Source: Sulfuritalea sp. (GTDB taxonomy: Bacteria > Pseudomonadota > Gammaproteobacteria > Burkholderiales > Rhodocyclaceae). From it: DNA of 64,000 nucleotides. The notes under the pieces are model-generated. The model did no database searches, was not told the DNA's origin, and worked only from the letters and a program-made list of their open reading frames with translations. A program made the translations under genes and the position numbers. Location of the stretch: NCBI GenBank assembly GCA_016708585.1, contig JADJFK010000006.1:1-64000 (forward strand), read 5' to 3'. Position 1 is the stretch's first letter. Each line of letters begins with the position of its first letter. Shown piece after piece: positions 27,461-38,663 of the stretch.

Positions 27461-28705
27461 TCAATACGTCTCGACGTGATACCGCCCCTGCTGCAGCATC
27501 TGCGGGCGCAGGGCGTTCCAGTTCAGGTTGTTGGCCTGGCATAGCGCGGTGAAGGCTTCCTCGACGCCTTTTTCCATGCCCTTCAGGCCGCACAGGTATA
27601 CGTAGGTGTTGTCGTCCTGCAGCAGGCGCGCGACGTCGGCGCCGCGCTCGCGCAGCAGGTCCTGCACGTAGTGCTTGGGTTCGCCCGGCACGCGCGAGAA
27701 GGCGAGGTTCATGTCGATGAATTCCCCGGGCAGCTTGGTCAGCGGCCCGAAGTAGGGCAGTTCGCCGGGGCTGCGGGCACCGAAGAACAGCATCAGCTTG
27801 CCGCCTTCGCCGGCGGCGGCCTTGCGCCGGCGGCGTTCGGTCATTGCCCGCATCGGCGCCGAGCCGGTGCCGGTGCAGATCATCAGCAGGTTGCTGCCGG
27901 GATGGTTGGGCATCAGGAAACTGGTGCCGTAGGGGCCGACCACGTTGACCTTGTCGCCCTTCTTCAGGTCGCACAGGTAGTTCGAGGCGACACCCTGCGC
28001 CGCCTTGCCTTCGTGGTCCTCGGTAACGCGCTTCACGGTCAGCGAGAGGTTGTTGTACTTCGGCCGCTCGCCATCGCGCGGGCTGGCCACGGAGTAGAGG
28101 CGGACGTGATGGGGCTTGCCGTTGGCGTCGAGGCCGGGCGGCAGGATGCCGATGGTCTGGCCTTCGAGCACCGGGAAGGAGGCGTTGCCGAAGTCGAGCA
28201 CGATGTGGCGGATGTCGCTCGATGCGTCCGCGGCGGTGAGTCGGAAATTGCCGCTGACGGTGGCCACGGCCGGGGCGTGGATGCCGTAGAGGTTGATGTA
28301 GGGATGGGCGGCGGACCATGGCGGCGGCGCCGTGCCGCCCTGGCCGGCGGTGGAGGCGGCGGCGATGCGTTCGACGTCGTCGGGCAGGTCCGTCGCCGTG
28401 TCGCCGGCGCCGACTTCCGTGCCCTGGTCGAGGGCGATCTGGGCCGGCAGGCTGTCCCACAGCAATTGCTCGGCGATCGGGTAGGCCCGGTCGGCCGGCA
28501 TGTTGCGCCAGCTGTCGATGGAGCCGGTGGGACAGGGCGAGATGCAGTCGTAGCAAAGATTGCACTTGGCCGCGTCGACCACGTAGTTGCGCGAGTCGTG
28601 GCTGATCGCATCGACCGGGCAGGTCTCCTCGCAGGTGTTGCAGCGGATGCAGATCTCGGGGTCGATCAAATGCTGGCGCAGGATGGTCGCTGGGGCGGCG
28701 GTCAT
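27461..28705 (-). CDS. boxA: Benzoyl-CoA 2,3-epoxidase reductase component BoxA
   Basis: 414 aa. Transfers electrons from NADPH through FAD and two [4Fe-4S] clusters to the BoxB epoxidase in the aerobic benzoyl-CoA pathway. N-terminal ferredoxin domain: CIRCNTCEETCP and CNLCYDCISPCP. A ferredoxin-NADP reductase module follows: RLYSVASPRDGE (FAD), GPYGTSFLMP, TGTGSAPMRAM (NADPH), and a C-terminal Tyr. The linker between domains contains VGAGDTA, encoded by a dispersed repeat copy. ATG 28705. Last gene of boxR-C-B-A on the minus strand. Confidence 0.94.
   Translation of the reverse strand: MTAAPATILRQHLIDPEICIRCNTCEETCPVDAISHDSRNYVVDAAKCNLCYDCISPCPTGSIDSWRNMPADRAYPIAEQLLWDSLPAQIALDQGTEVGAGDTATDLPDDVERIAAASTAGQGGTAPPPWSAAHPYINLYGIHAPAVATVSGNFRLTAADASSDIRHIVLDFGNASFPVLEGQTIGILPPGLDANGKPHHVRLYSVASPRDGERPKYNNLSLTVKRVTEDHEGKAAQGVASNYLCDLKKGDKVNVVGPYGTSFLMPNHPGSNLLMICTGTGSAPMRAMTERRRRKAAAGEGGKLMLFFGARSPGELPYFGPLTKLPGEFIDMNLAFSRVPGEPKHYVQDLLRERGADVARLLQDDNTYVYLCGLKGMEKGVEEAFTALCQANNLNWNALRPQMLQQGRYHVETY
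28391..28421 (+). repeat. Dispersed 26-bp repeat copy (coding, in boxA)
   Basis: TCGCCGTGT then CGCCGGCGCCGACTT. Read on the minus strand it encodes VGAGDTA in the interdomain linker of BoxA. Confidence 0.75.
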
Positions 28706-28783
28706 GGTTTTTTCCTTGGCTTTATGGGCGTGCCAATGGTAGCGGAGAAAGCGGCGGGCCCCCGGATCACGTCCGGGGCTGGC

Positions 28784-28836
28784 GCCGGAATCCAGTTGCG
28801 TACCTCTGGATTCCGGCTTTCGCCGGAATGACGGGG
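28784..28836. repeat. Interspersed inverted repeat between boxA and boxB
   Basis: CGCCGGAATCCAG and CTGGATTCCGGC are arms of a long hairpin, followed by CTTTCGCCGGAATGACGG. The GGATTCCGGCTTTCGCCGG type is a widespread proteobacterial intergenic repeat and may act as a transcript-stabilising or attenuating stem in the box operon. Confidence 0.7.
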
Positions 28837-28843
28837 CTGCTGC

Positions 28844-30268
<1,425 letters not shown>

Positions 30269-30323
30269 GGTGCTCTCCTGAGTGGGGTCGGGGGGTTGTT
30301 GTTGTCGGGGTTGTCGGGACGGG

Positions 30324-31994
<1,671 letters not shown>

Positions 31995-32039
31995 GGGGTT
32001 CTCCGTTGTGGGTTTTTGTCTGTCGGGATTGGGGGGGGA

Positions 32040-32942
32040 TCAGGGGGTGGGGGTGACGGTTTGACGCAGTTGGGTGAGGCATTCCTCCGGCGTGCGGCCG
32101 GTGGTGTCGAGCGTGAAATCGGCCTTGCTGTAAAGCGATTCGCGGGCAACGAGGATGCGGCGCATGTCTTCCATGGCCTCGGCGCTGCCTTCCATCGGCC
32201 GCAGGTCGCCCTGGGCGACGACGCGCGACATGTGTTCTTCCGGGCTGGCCTTGACCCAGACCGTGTAGCAGTTCATCAGCAGCAGGTTGAAGGTCTCGGC
32301 TTCCGAGACGATGCCGCCGCCGACGGTGATCACGGCGGCCTCGTGCCGGGCGATGATGCTCTCCAGGCAGCGGCGCTCCAGGCGGCGGAAGCCGGGCTGG
32401 CCGTAGAGCATGAAGATTTCGTTGAGGGGCATGCCGGCTTCGGCCTCGATGGCGCCGTTGAGCTCGACGAAGGGGACGCCGAGTTCGCCAGACAAGGCGC
32501 GGCCGAGCGTGGATTTGCCGGCGCCGCGCAGGCCCACCAGGGCGATGCGGCGGCGGCGCGAGGCATCCTCGCTGCCGAAGTCGCGCATCAGGCGCAGCAT
32601 GGCCTCTTCCATCCGGCTGGGTGAAAGCTGTTCGAGGAAGCGGGCGATCAGGCGGTACTCGCTGGAGCCCTGTTGTGGCTCGATCAGTTCCAGCAGCGAG
32701 ACGCCCAGCGCGTGGGCGACATGGCGCAGCACCATGATCGAGGGATTGGTTTCGCCGCTCTCGACCTGGGCCAGGTAGCGCTCGGACACCGCGGAGCTGA
32801 TGGCCAGGGCCTTGCGCGACATGCCGCGCCGGGCGCGCGCCTCGCGCACGCGGTTGCCCAGCGCCGTTATGAACTCGGCATCGGCAACCCCGTCGTGGAG
32901 GGTTGGGGCAATCGCGGTTTGGTCTTTGGTGTCGGTGTCCAT
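32040..32942 (-). CDS. boxR: BoxR/BzdR-type benzoyl-CoA-responsive regulator (XRE HTH + shikimate-kinase-like domain)
   Basis: 300 aa. N-terminal XRE helix-turn-helix (LGNRVREARARRGMSRKALA...SERYLAQVESGETNPS) is fused to a shikimate-kinase-like domain (IALVGLRGAGKSTLGRALSGELG, P-loop) that in BzdR/BoxR binds benzoyl-CoA and relieves repression. ATG 32942 has GAGGAACGG upstream; the frame can extend to 33011, but that region holds an FNR-type box. It is the only such regulator in the window and lies between the aerobic box and anaerobic bzd operons, so it may control both. Confidence 0.9.
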   Translation of the reverse strand: MDTDTKDQTAIAPTLHDGVADAEFITALGNRVREARARRGMSRKALAISSAVSERYLAQVESGETNPSIMVLRHVAHALGVSLLELIEPQQGSSEYRLIARFLEQLSPSRMEEAMLRLMRDFGSEDASRRRRIALVGLRGAGKSTLGRALSGELGVPFVELNGAIEAEAGMPLNEIFMLYGQPGFRRLERRCLESIIARHEAAVITVGGGIVSEAETFNLLLMNCYTVWVKASPEEHMSRVVAQGDLRPMEGSAEAMEDMRRILVARESLYSKADFTLDTTGRTPEECLTQLRQTVTPTP

Positions 32943-32997
32943 TATTCCGTTCCTCGCTGAGTGTTCAGCGACCGTACTAGTACTATAGTGCATGTTT

Positions 32998-33011
32998 TTG
33001 ATAAATGTCAA
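32998..33011 (+). promoter_or_regulatory. FNR/AcpR-type box of the bzd promoter
   Basis: TTGATAAATGTCAA differs from the FNR consensus TTGAT-N4-ATCAA at one base. TAATGT at 33035-33040 would serve as -10 with a start near 33046, which centres the box at about -41.5, the class II activator position. In Azoarcus the bzd promoter is known to need the FNR homologue AcpR. Confidence 0.65.
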
Positions 33012-33121
33012 CTGTCTGTAACTTCATAAAACGCTAATGTAGGTAGAAAAATACAGTAACATATTGTAAATAAACTAGTTATATGGATTGCGGCGCTGCG
33101 GCACAATATTTCATGACGCTA

Positions 33122-33150
33122 TTGACAGGGTGGGTTTTGCTGCCCATACT
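33122..33150 (+). promoter_or_regulatory. Second sigma-70-like promoter before bzdN
   Basis: TTGACA (33122-33127), 17-bp spacer, CATACT (33145-33150), 111 bp before the bzdN start. Confidence 0.5.
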
Positions 33151-33260
33151 TCGCTCCAGTTGTGCAGTATGGTTCAGACAAGGAACAATAGTTCCGTTCT
33201 TATCAAGAAACATCGATTCGCGGCGATCCTCGCGGCGGATGGACAACAAAGGAGGCAGCA

Positions 33261-34400
33261 ATGGCTGATGGATTGTTCGACCAGTTCAAGGACTGGTATG
33301 AGAAGCGCCACGACTACGCCCGCGCCTGGAAAGCGCGCACCGGCGGCCAGGTCGTAGCGACGATGTGTACCTACACCGCGGAAGAACTGCTGATCGCCGC
33401 CGGCATGCTGCCGGTGCGCGTACTCGGCGCCCACGAACCGCAGAACGTCACCGAGCCGCACATCTTCGGCATGTTCTGCCCGTTCTGCCGCGACTCGCTG
33501 GCGCAGGGCCTGCTCGGCCGCTTCGACTATGCCGAGGGCGTGACCCTGACCCAGTCCTGCATCCAGTACCGGCAGACCTTCAGCTCCTGGCGCAGCAACG
33601 TGCCGACGGTGAAGTGGGACTACTACGTGCCGATGCCCAACGACGTGCAGAGCCCGCACGCGAGGAAGGCGCACTACGCCGAAATCCAGTCCTTCCGCAC
33701 CTTCCTTTCCGCGCTGACCGGCAAGGAACTGACGGATGCCATGCTGCACGAGGCCACCGACGTGGTCGACGAGAATCGCCGCCTGTTGCGCCAGCTCTTC
33801 GACTACCGCAAGGAAGCCAACCCCAAGGTCACCGGCGTCGAGGCGCTGTACGCTTCGCTCACCGCCCAGTTCATCGACAAGCGCGAGCACAACGAGATGC
33901 TGAAGAAGGTGCTGGCCGCGCTGCCGAGCCGCCAGATGGATCGCAAGGAAGGCGTGCGCTTCATGACCATCGGCTCCGAGAACGACGACATTGCCTTCAT
34001 GGCCATGGTCGAGTCGGTGGGTTCCACCATCGTCATCGACGACCAGTGCTCGGGCACCCGCTACTTCTGGAACGAATCGAAGAAGGACGCCGACCCGGTC
34101 AAGCGCATCGCCGAGCGCTACTGCGATCGTCCGGCCTGCCCGACCAAGGATTACCCCAGCCACACCCGCTTCGACCACGTACTGGGCCTGGCCAAGGAAT
34201 ACAACGCGCGCGCCGCGATCTTCCTGCAGCAGAAGTTCTGCGATCCGCACGAGGGAGATTATCCGGACCTCAAGGAACACCTGGAAAAGAACGGCATCCC
34301 GACGCTGTTCCTCGAGTTCGACATTACCAACCCGATCGGCCCCTTCCGTATCCGCGTCGAAGCCATGCTCGAGACGCTGAGCGAAGAAGAGCTGTTCTGA
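33261..34400 (+). CDS. bzdN: ATP-dependent benzoyl-CoA reductase, ring-reducing subunit BzdN (BcrC-like)
   Basis: 379 aa subunit of the class I benzoyl-CoA reductase. With BzdO it forms the [4Fe-4S] module that dearomatises benzoyl-CoA to cyclohexa-1,5-diene-1-carbonyl-CoA. It belongs to the 2-hydroxyglutaryl-CoA dehydratase D-component family; conserved cysteines lie in MCTYTAEELLIAAG, GMFCPFCRDSLAQG and DDQCSGTRYFW. Strong ribosome site AAAGGAGGCAGCA before ATG 33261. First gene of the bzd operon. Small size of the partner ATPase subunits marks the Azoarcus subtype. Confidence 0.93.
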   Translation: MADGLFDQFKDWYEKRHDYARAWKARTGGQVVATMCTYTAEELLIAAGMLPVRVLGAHEPQNVTEPHIFGMFCPFCRDSLAQGLLGRFDYAEGVTLTQSCIQYRQTFSSWRSNVPTVKWDYYVPMPNDVQSPHARKAHYAEIQSFRTFLSALTGKELTDAMLHEATDVVDENRRLLRQLFDYRKEANPKVTGVEALYASLTAQFIDKREHNEMLKKVLAALPSRQMDRKEGVRFMTIGSENDDIAFMAMVESVGSTIVIDDQCSGTRYFWNESKKDADPVKRIAERYCDRPACPTKDYPSHTRFDHVLGLAKEYNARAAIFLQQKFCDPHEGDYPDLKEHLEKNGIPTLFLEFDITNPIGPFRIRVEAMLETLSEEELF

Positions 34401-34417
34401 CCTGGAGGGAGAGACAG

Positions 34418-35728
34418 ATGAATGCACCGAACAAGTACCCGACCGAGTCCCTCAAGCTGTGGGGCAAGGCCAAGCAACTGCGCGAGCAGTATTACCAGAA
34501 CTATTCCCGTGCCAAGGACAACGGCGGCCTGCGCTGGTCCGGTTCGGCCTGGGCGCTGGACGCGCTGCCGGCCGGCCTCGGCGACGACGTCTATTCGCTG
34601 ACCGGCGAGCCCTACGCGGCGGCCGTCGCCCATGACCGCAAGTTCGCCAAGGAATGCATGGACGCCGCCGAGTCGGTCGGCTTTGCCCGCGACCTGTGCT
34701 CCTACATGCGCATCTACTGGGGTGGCATGCACCTCGACAAGTACCTCTACGGCGGCAGTTTTCCCAAGCCCGACTTCATCTTCCAGACGCAGATCTGCTG
34801 CTCGCACTCGAAGTGGTACCAGCACGTCGCCAAGGAAGAGAAGGTGCCGCAGTTCTACGTCGACGTCGGCGTCGGTCCCTACAAGGACATGAACGCGGCG
34901 CGCCTCGACTACGTCACCAACCAGCTGCATGACGGCATCGAGTTCCTCGAAAAGTCGACCGGCCGCAAGTTCGACGACGAGAAGTTCCTCAAGGCGGTCA
35001 AGAACGAAATGCGTTCGACCAGCCGCTGGGCCGACATTTGCGCCCTGAACAAGGTCAAGCCGGCGCCGCTCGACGAAAAGACCATGTACTCGCTCTACGT
35101 TCTGGCCACGCTGTCGAAGTCCTCGCAATGGTGCGCCGACTTCTACGACGAGCTCTACGACGAAGTCAAGGATCGCGTCGCGCGCGGCATCGCCGCCGTG
35201 CCCAACGAGAAGTGCCGCATGATGTCCGACACGCAGCCGCCCTGGTCCTTCCTCAAGATCTTCCGCTACCTCGAAACCTACGGTGCGGTGTCGATCGGCT
35301 CGCTCTATACCTTTGCGCTGGAAGGCATCTGGGAAGACAAGCCGGACGGCAGCTGGGGAGGTCGTTCGCTGCCCTGGGAAAAGGGCATCGAGATGAACAC
35401 CCGCGACCAGATCCTGCGCCTCTACGCCGACTGGAACCTGTCCAAGCCGCAGTGGCAGCACTTCTTCGATCCGCGCCTGAAGACCGAGATGATGCTGCGC
35501 ATCGTCAAGGAATGGCAGGTCGATGGCGTGATGCTGCACCTGAATCGCGGCTGCGAGGGATTGTCGCTGGGCATCATGGAAAACCGCGGCGGCATCGCCA
35601 AGGCCGGCGTGCCGATCATGACCTTCGAAGGCAACATGGGCGACGAGCGCGAGTTCGACGAAGTGCGTACCCAGGCCCGCGTCGATGCCTTCATGGAACA
35701 GCTCGGTCTGCGTCGCCAGGCCGCCTAA
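34418..35728 (+). CDS. bzdO: Benzoyl-CoA reductase, ring-reducing subunit BzdO (BcrB-like)
   Basis: 436 aa partner of BzdN in the active-site module, same dehydratase/reductase family. Seen: QTQICCSHSKWYQHVA, and late LHLNRGCEGLSLGIMENR with the cluster cysteine. Start ATG 34418 after GGAGGGAGAGAC; the open frame that continues upstream is a shadow of bzdN. Length matches BzdO/BcrB. Confidence 0.93.
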   Translation: MNAPNKYPTESLKLWGKAKQLREQYYQNYSRAKDNGGLRWSGSAWALDALPAGLGDDVYSLTGEPYAAAVAHDRKFAKECMDAAESVGFARDLCSYMRIYWGGMHLDKYLYGGSFPKPDFIFQTQICCSHSKWYQHVAKEEKVPQFYVDVGVGPYKDMNAARLDYVTNQLHDGIEFLEKSTGRKFDDEKFLKAVKNEMRSTSRWADICALNKVKPAPLDEKTMYSLYVLATLSKSSQWCADFYDELYDEVKDRVARGIAAVPNEKCRMMSDTQPPWSFLKIFRYLETYGAVSIGSLYTFALEGIWEDKPDGSWGGRSLPWEKGIEMNTRDQILRLYADWNLSKPQWQHFFDPRLKTEMMLRIVKEWQVDGVMLHLNRGCEGLSLGIMENRGGIAKAGVPIMTFEGNMGDEREFDEVRTQARVDAFMEQLGLRRQAA

Positions 35729-35753
35729 ACGAGAACCAAAAGGAGGAATCACG

Positions 35754-36563
35754 ATGATTACCGCTGGAATAGACATGGGCTCCCGCAGCATCAAGGTGGT
35801 GCTGCTGGAGGAACTGAAGGTGGATGGCGCGCCGCAGCTGAAATACGGCGTGAAGAAGGCCTACATCATGATGCCGGGCGACCTCGACCAGGACGTTGCG
35901 GCCGACAAGGCCTACAACGAGGCGCTGGCGGAAGCCGGCCTCAAGCGCGAGGACGTCAAGGCCGTGTTCGCCACCGGCGCCGGACGCAAGCAGGTGGCTT
36001 TCTCCGCCGAGGGCATCACCGAGATGACGGCCGGCGCCAAGGGTGCGAACTTCATGTTCCCGATGGCGCGCACGGTGGTCGATGTCGGCGCCGAGGAAGG
36101 CCGCGGCATGAAGACCGACGCCGAAGGCAAGGCGATTGACTTCGCCGGCAACGAGAAGTGCGCCGCCGGCGCCGGGTCCTTCGCCGAGGCGATGAGCCGC
36201 GCGCTGCAGATGACACTGAAGGAATTCGGCGATGCCAGCCTGAAGTCCGACAAGTCGATCCCGATGAACGCGCAATGCACGGTGTTCGCCGAGTCGGAAG
36301 TGGTGTCGCTGATCCACTCGTCGACGCCGAAGAACGACATCGCCAAGGCGGTGCTCGACGCCGTTGCCAGCCGCGTTTGCGCCATGGTGCGCCGCGTCGG
36401 CATCGACGGCGAAGTGGTACTGATCGGCGGCATGGTGCATAACGCCGGATTCGTCCAGTCGCTGAAGACCGCGATGGGGGTCGACGCCGTATCCCTGCCC
36501 GACATGCCCGAGTACATCAGCGCGCTGGGTTGCGCCCTGATTGCCGCCGAACGTCAGCACTGA
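35754..36563 (+). CDS. bzdP: Benzoyl-CoA reductase ATPase subunit BzdP
   Basis: 269 aa ASKHA-fold ATPase of the BcrAD/BadFG family. Two such subunits share a [4Fe-4S] cluster and couple ATP hydrolysis to low-potential electron delivery. Phosphate loop GIDMGSRSIKVV, cluster cysteines at Cys136 (NEKCAAGAGSF) and Cys175 (MNAQCTVFAESE), adenine site VVLIGGMVHNAG. RBS AGGAGG before ATG 35754. Both ATPase subunits are about 30 kDa, as in Azoarcus, unlike the unequal pair of Thauera. Confidence 0.92.
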   Translation: MITAGIDMGSRSIKVVLLEELKVDGAPQLKYGVKKAYIMMPGDLDQDVAADKAYNEALAEAGLKREDVKAVFATGAGRKQVAFSAEGITEMTAGAKGANFMFPMARTVVDVGAEEGRGMKTDAEGKAIDFAGNEKCAAGAGSFAEAMSRALQMTLKEFGDASLKSDKSIPMNAQCTVFAESEVVSLIHSSTPKNDIAKAVLDAVASRVCAMVRRVGIDGEVVLIGGMVHNAGFVQSLKTAMGVDAVSLPDMPEYISALGCALIAAERQH

Positions 36564-36581
36564 ACCTTGAGGAGCGAAGAG

Positions 36582-37484
36582 ATGAATGCAGAAGTGACAG
36601 CAGCCCCGACCGCACCGGAAAAGAAGGAATTCTGGCGCTGGCAGGAGAACGTCTGGGTCGACGAGACCAAGGACTGGAAAACCGCAAAGATCATCACCTG
36701 CGGCATCGACGTCGGTTCAGTGTCGTCGCAGGCCGTACTGGTGGTCGACGGCGAACTTTACGGCTACAACAGCATGCGCACCGGCAACAACTCGCCGGAC
36801 TCGGCGAAGAACGCGCTGCAGGGCGTGATGGACAAGTGCGGCATGAAACTGGAGGACATCCACTTCGTGGTCGGCACCGGTTACGGCCGGGTCAACGTGC
36901 CCTTCGCGCACAAGGCCATCACCGAGATCGCCTGCCACGCGCGCGGCGCCAACTACATGGGCGGCAACGGCGTGCGCACCATCCTCGACATGGGCGGCCA
37001 GGACTGCAAGGCCATCCATTGCGACGAAAAAGGCAAGGTCACCAACTTCCTGATGAACGACAAGTGCGCCGCCGGTACCGGGCGCGGCATGGAAGTCATC
37101 TCCGACCTGATGCAGATCCCGATCGCCGAACTGGGCCCGCGTTCCTTCGACATCGACAGCGACGTCGAGGCGGTTTCCTCGGTTTGCGTGGTGTTCGCCA
37201 AATCCGAAGCGCTGGGCCTGCTCAAGGCCGGCTACACCAAGAACAAGGTGATCGCCGCCTACTGCCAGGCCATGGCCGAGCGCGTGGTTTCCCTGCTGGA
37301 GCGGATCGGCGTCGAGGAGGGCTTCTTCATCACCGGCGGCATCGCCAAGAACCCGGGCGTGGTCAAGCGCATCGAGAAGCTGCTCGGCATCAAGGCGATG
37401 GACACCAAGATCGACAGCCAGATCGCCGGCGCCCTGGGTGCGGCCCTGTTCGGCTACACGCTGCAAGCCAAAAAAGCTGCATGA
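36582..37484 (+). CDS. bzdQ: Benzoyl-CoA reductase ATPase subunit BzdQ
   Basis: 300 aa second ATPase subunit. After a 35-residue leader comes GIDVGSVSSQAVLVVDG, then DMGGQDCKAI, the cluster cysteine Cys162 in NDKCAAGTGRGMEV and Cys202 in SSVCVVFAKSEA, and TGGIAKNPGVVKRIE. ATG 36582 with GAGGAGCG. Closes the bzdNOPQ reductase block; a strong hairpin separates it from the ferredoxin gene. Confidence 0.92.
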   Translation: MNAEVTAAPTAPEKKEFWRWQENVWVDETKDWKTAKIITCGIDVGSVSSQAVLVVDGELYGYNSMRTGNNSPDSAKNALQGVMDKCGMKLEDIHFVVGTGYGRVNVPFAHKAITEIACHARGANYMGGNGVRTILDMGGQDCKAIHCDEKGKVTNFLMNDKCAAGTGRGMEVISDLMQIPIAELGPRSFDIDSDVEAVSSVCVVFAKSEALGLLKAGYTKNKVIAAYCQAMAERVVSLLERIGVEEGFFITGGIAKNPGVVKRIEKLLGIKAMDTKIDSQIAGALGAALFGYTLQAKKAA

Positions 37485-37494
37485 TGGAGGCAAC

Positions 37495-37519
37495 GACGGC
37501 CGGCAGCCTGCCGGCCGTC
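37495..37519 (+). promoter_or_regulatory. Perfect 12-bp stem-loop between bzdQ and bzdM
   Basis: GACGGCCGGCAG / CTGCCGGCCGTC with a one-base centre, 10 bp after the bzdQ stop and about 30 bp before bzdM. No T run, so more likely an mRNA processing or stabilising element than a terminator. Confidence 0.6.
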
Positions 37520-37548
37520 CCACGGACCTGACCTTAAGGGGGAAACAC

Positions 37549-37833
37549 ATGATCGCCAACTACGGATACAAGGACGGCTCGGGCGAGTACTACATCAGCA
37601 TCGACACCGACAAGTGCATCGGCTGCACTGCCGATCGCGCCTGCCTGACGGCCTGTCCGAAGCAGATGTTCGAGATCATCACCGATGATTACGACGACGA
37701 GGTGGCCTGGATCAAGAAGCCCAATTGCCGCACGTTGGCCTACGATTGCGCCGACTGCAAGCCGTCCGGCGGCTACACCAGTCTGCCCTGCATGACCGCC
37801 TGCACGCCGGGCGCGATCAAGCATTCGTGGTGA
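37549..37833 (+). CDS. bzdM: Ferredoxin BzdM, electron donor of benzoyl-CoA reductase
   Basis: 94 aa ferredoxin-like protein with CIGCTADRACLTACP and a second cysteine set spread through CRTLAYDCADCKPSG and CMTACTPGAIKHSW, so two [4Fe-4S] clusters with an unusual insertion are likely. It should carry electrons from BzdV to BzdNOPQ. ATG 37549 after AAGGGGGAAAC. Confidence 0.85.
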   Translation: MIANYGYKDGSGEYYISIDTDKCIGCTADRACLTACPKQMFEIITDDYDDEVAWIKKPNCRTLAYDCADCKPSGGYTSLPCMTACTPGAIKHSW

Positions 37834-37847
37834 CCGGGGTGATTCCC

Positions 37848-38141
37848 ATGGCTACGACCAAGCGTGTCATTCCGATCGCCCAGGCGAAGACGGTCAGCCC
37901 GGAGGATGCACTGCTGCGCGACGGTTGGAAGCGGCAGACCGTGATCGGCGAACCGAGGCTGTCGGAGATCGTGGCGAACTACAAGGCCATGGGCTTCGAG
38001 GTCCATGTCGAGGAGTTCAAGACCGAAGGCGAAAGCGGCTGCAACACCTGCTTCGATGCAGGCCAGGAAATGGGTTTCAGTTACGGCACGGTCTATATAC
38101 GCAAGCGCAACGAACCGACCGGCGAAGACGAATTGTTTTAA
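37848..38141 (+). CDS. Small conserved bzd-cluster protein (BzdS position)
   Basis: 97 aa, no membrane segment or signal. Contains a single CNTC pair in GESGCNTCFDAGQEMGFSYGTVYIRKR near the C-terminus, which could bind metal or form a disulfide. The place after the ferredoxin gene corresponds to bzdS of the Azoarcus cluster. Function unknown. Start ATG 37848 is 14 bp after bzdM without a strong ribosome site. Confidence 0.6.
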   Translation: MATTKRVIPIAQAKTVSPEDALLRDGWKRQTVIGEPRLSEIVANYKAMGFEVHVEEFKTEGESGCNTCFDAGQEMGFSYGTVYIRKRNEPTGEDELF

Positions 38142-38189
38142 GAATCGGGGAGTGCCCGAGGCACTACCCACCAGACAAGGAGGAATGAA

Positions 38190-38642
38190 ATGCCTGATCA
38201 GAAAAGAGTAATGCGGGTGCTGCGCCAGGGCGACCTGGATGCCATCGTCGCCATCGACGCCTTCGCCTCCGGCGAGCCGCGCCAGGAGTACTACGAGCGC
38301 AAGATTGCCGGGATCCTCAACCGCGCCGCCAACATCAACACCTCGATCGTCTGCGAGATCGACGGCAAGGTGGTCGGCTTCGTCATGGGCTACGTGTTCT
38401 TCGGCGAGTTCGGCATCGCCGACGGCACGGCGACCATCGATACGCTCGGCGTTCACCCCGATTTCCGCAATTTCGGCGTCGCCGCGGAGATGCTCGACCA
38501 GTTCATGATGAACATGAAGGGCGCCGGCGTGAAGAAGGTCTATACGCTGGTCAATTGGGACGATTTCGCGCTGGAGAAGTTTTTCAAGGCCAACAAGTTC
38601 GTGCCCTCGAAGCGCATCAACCTCGAGTACGAGCTGCCCTGA
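38190..38642 (+). CDS. GNAT-family acetyltransferase in the bzd cluster (BzdT position)
   Basis: 150 aa single GNAT domain: TATIDTLGVHPDFRNFGVAAEML is the acetyl-CoA binding region (VxxxxRxxGxA) and WDDFALEKFFKANKF the C-terminal part. It would acetylate an amine, probably a protein lysine or small molecule. RBS AAGGAGG before ATG 38190, strong. Its presence in the operon hints at post-translational control of acyl-CoA enzymes, as known for CoA ligases elsewhere, but no partner deacetylase is seen. Confidence 0.8.
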   Translation: MPDQKRVMRVLRQGDLDAIVAIDAFASGEPRQEYYERKIAGILNRAANINTSIVCEIDGKVVGFVMGYVFFGEFGIADGTATIDTLGVHPDFRNFGVAAEMLDQFMMNMKGAGVKKVYTLVNWDDFALEKFFKANKFVPSKRINLEYELP

Positions 38643-38663
38643 CCGGCGGTGCGGCGCAAGCCC

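Larger units (their letters stand above)
32943..33260. promoter_or_regulatory. Divergent control region boxR / bzdN
   Basis: 318 bp, AT-rich against GC-rich flanks. It holds an FNR-type box, a -10 spaced for it, a second sigma-70-like promoter and single TGCA words (about 32989 and 33163) of the kind bound by BzdR, but not the paired TGCA-N6-TGCA form. No gene seen here. Confidence 0.7.
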
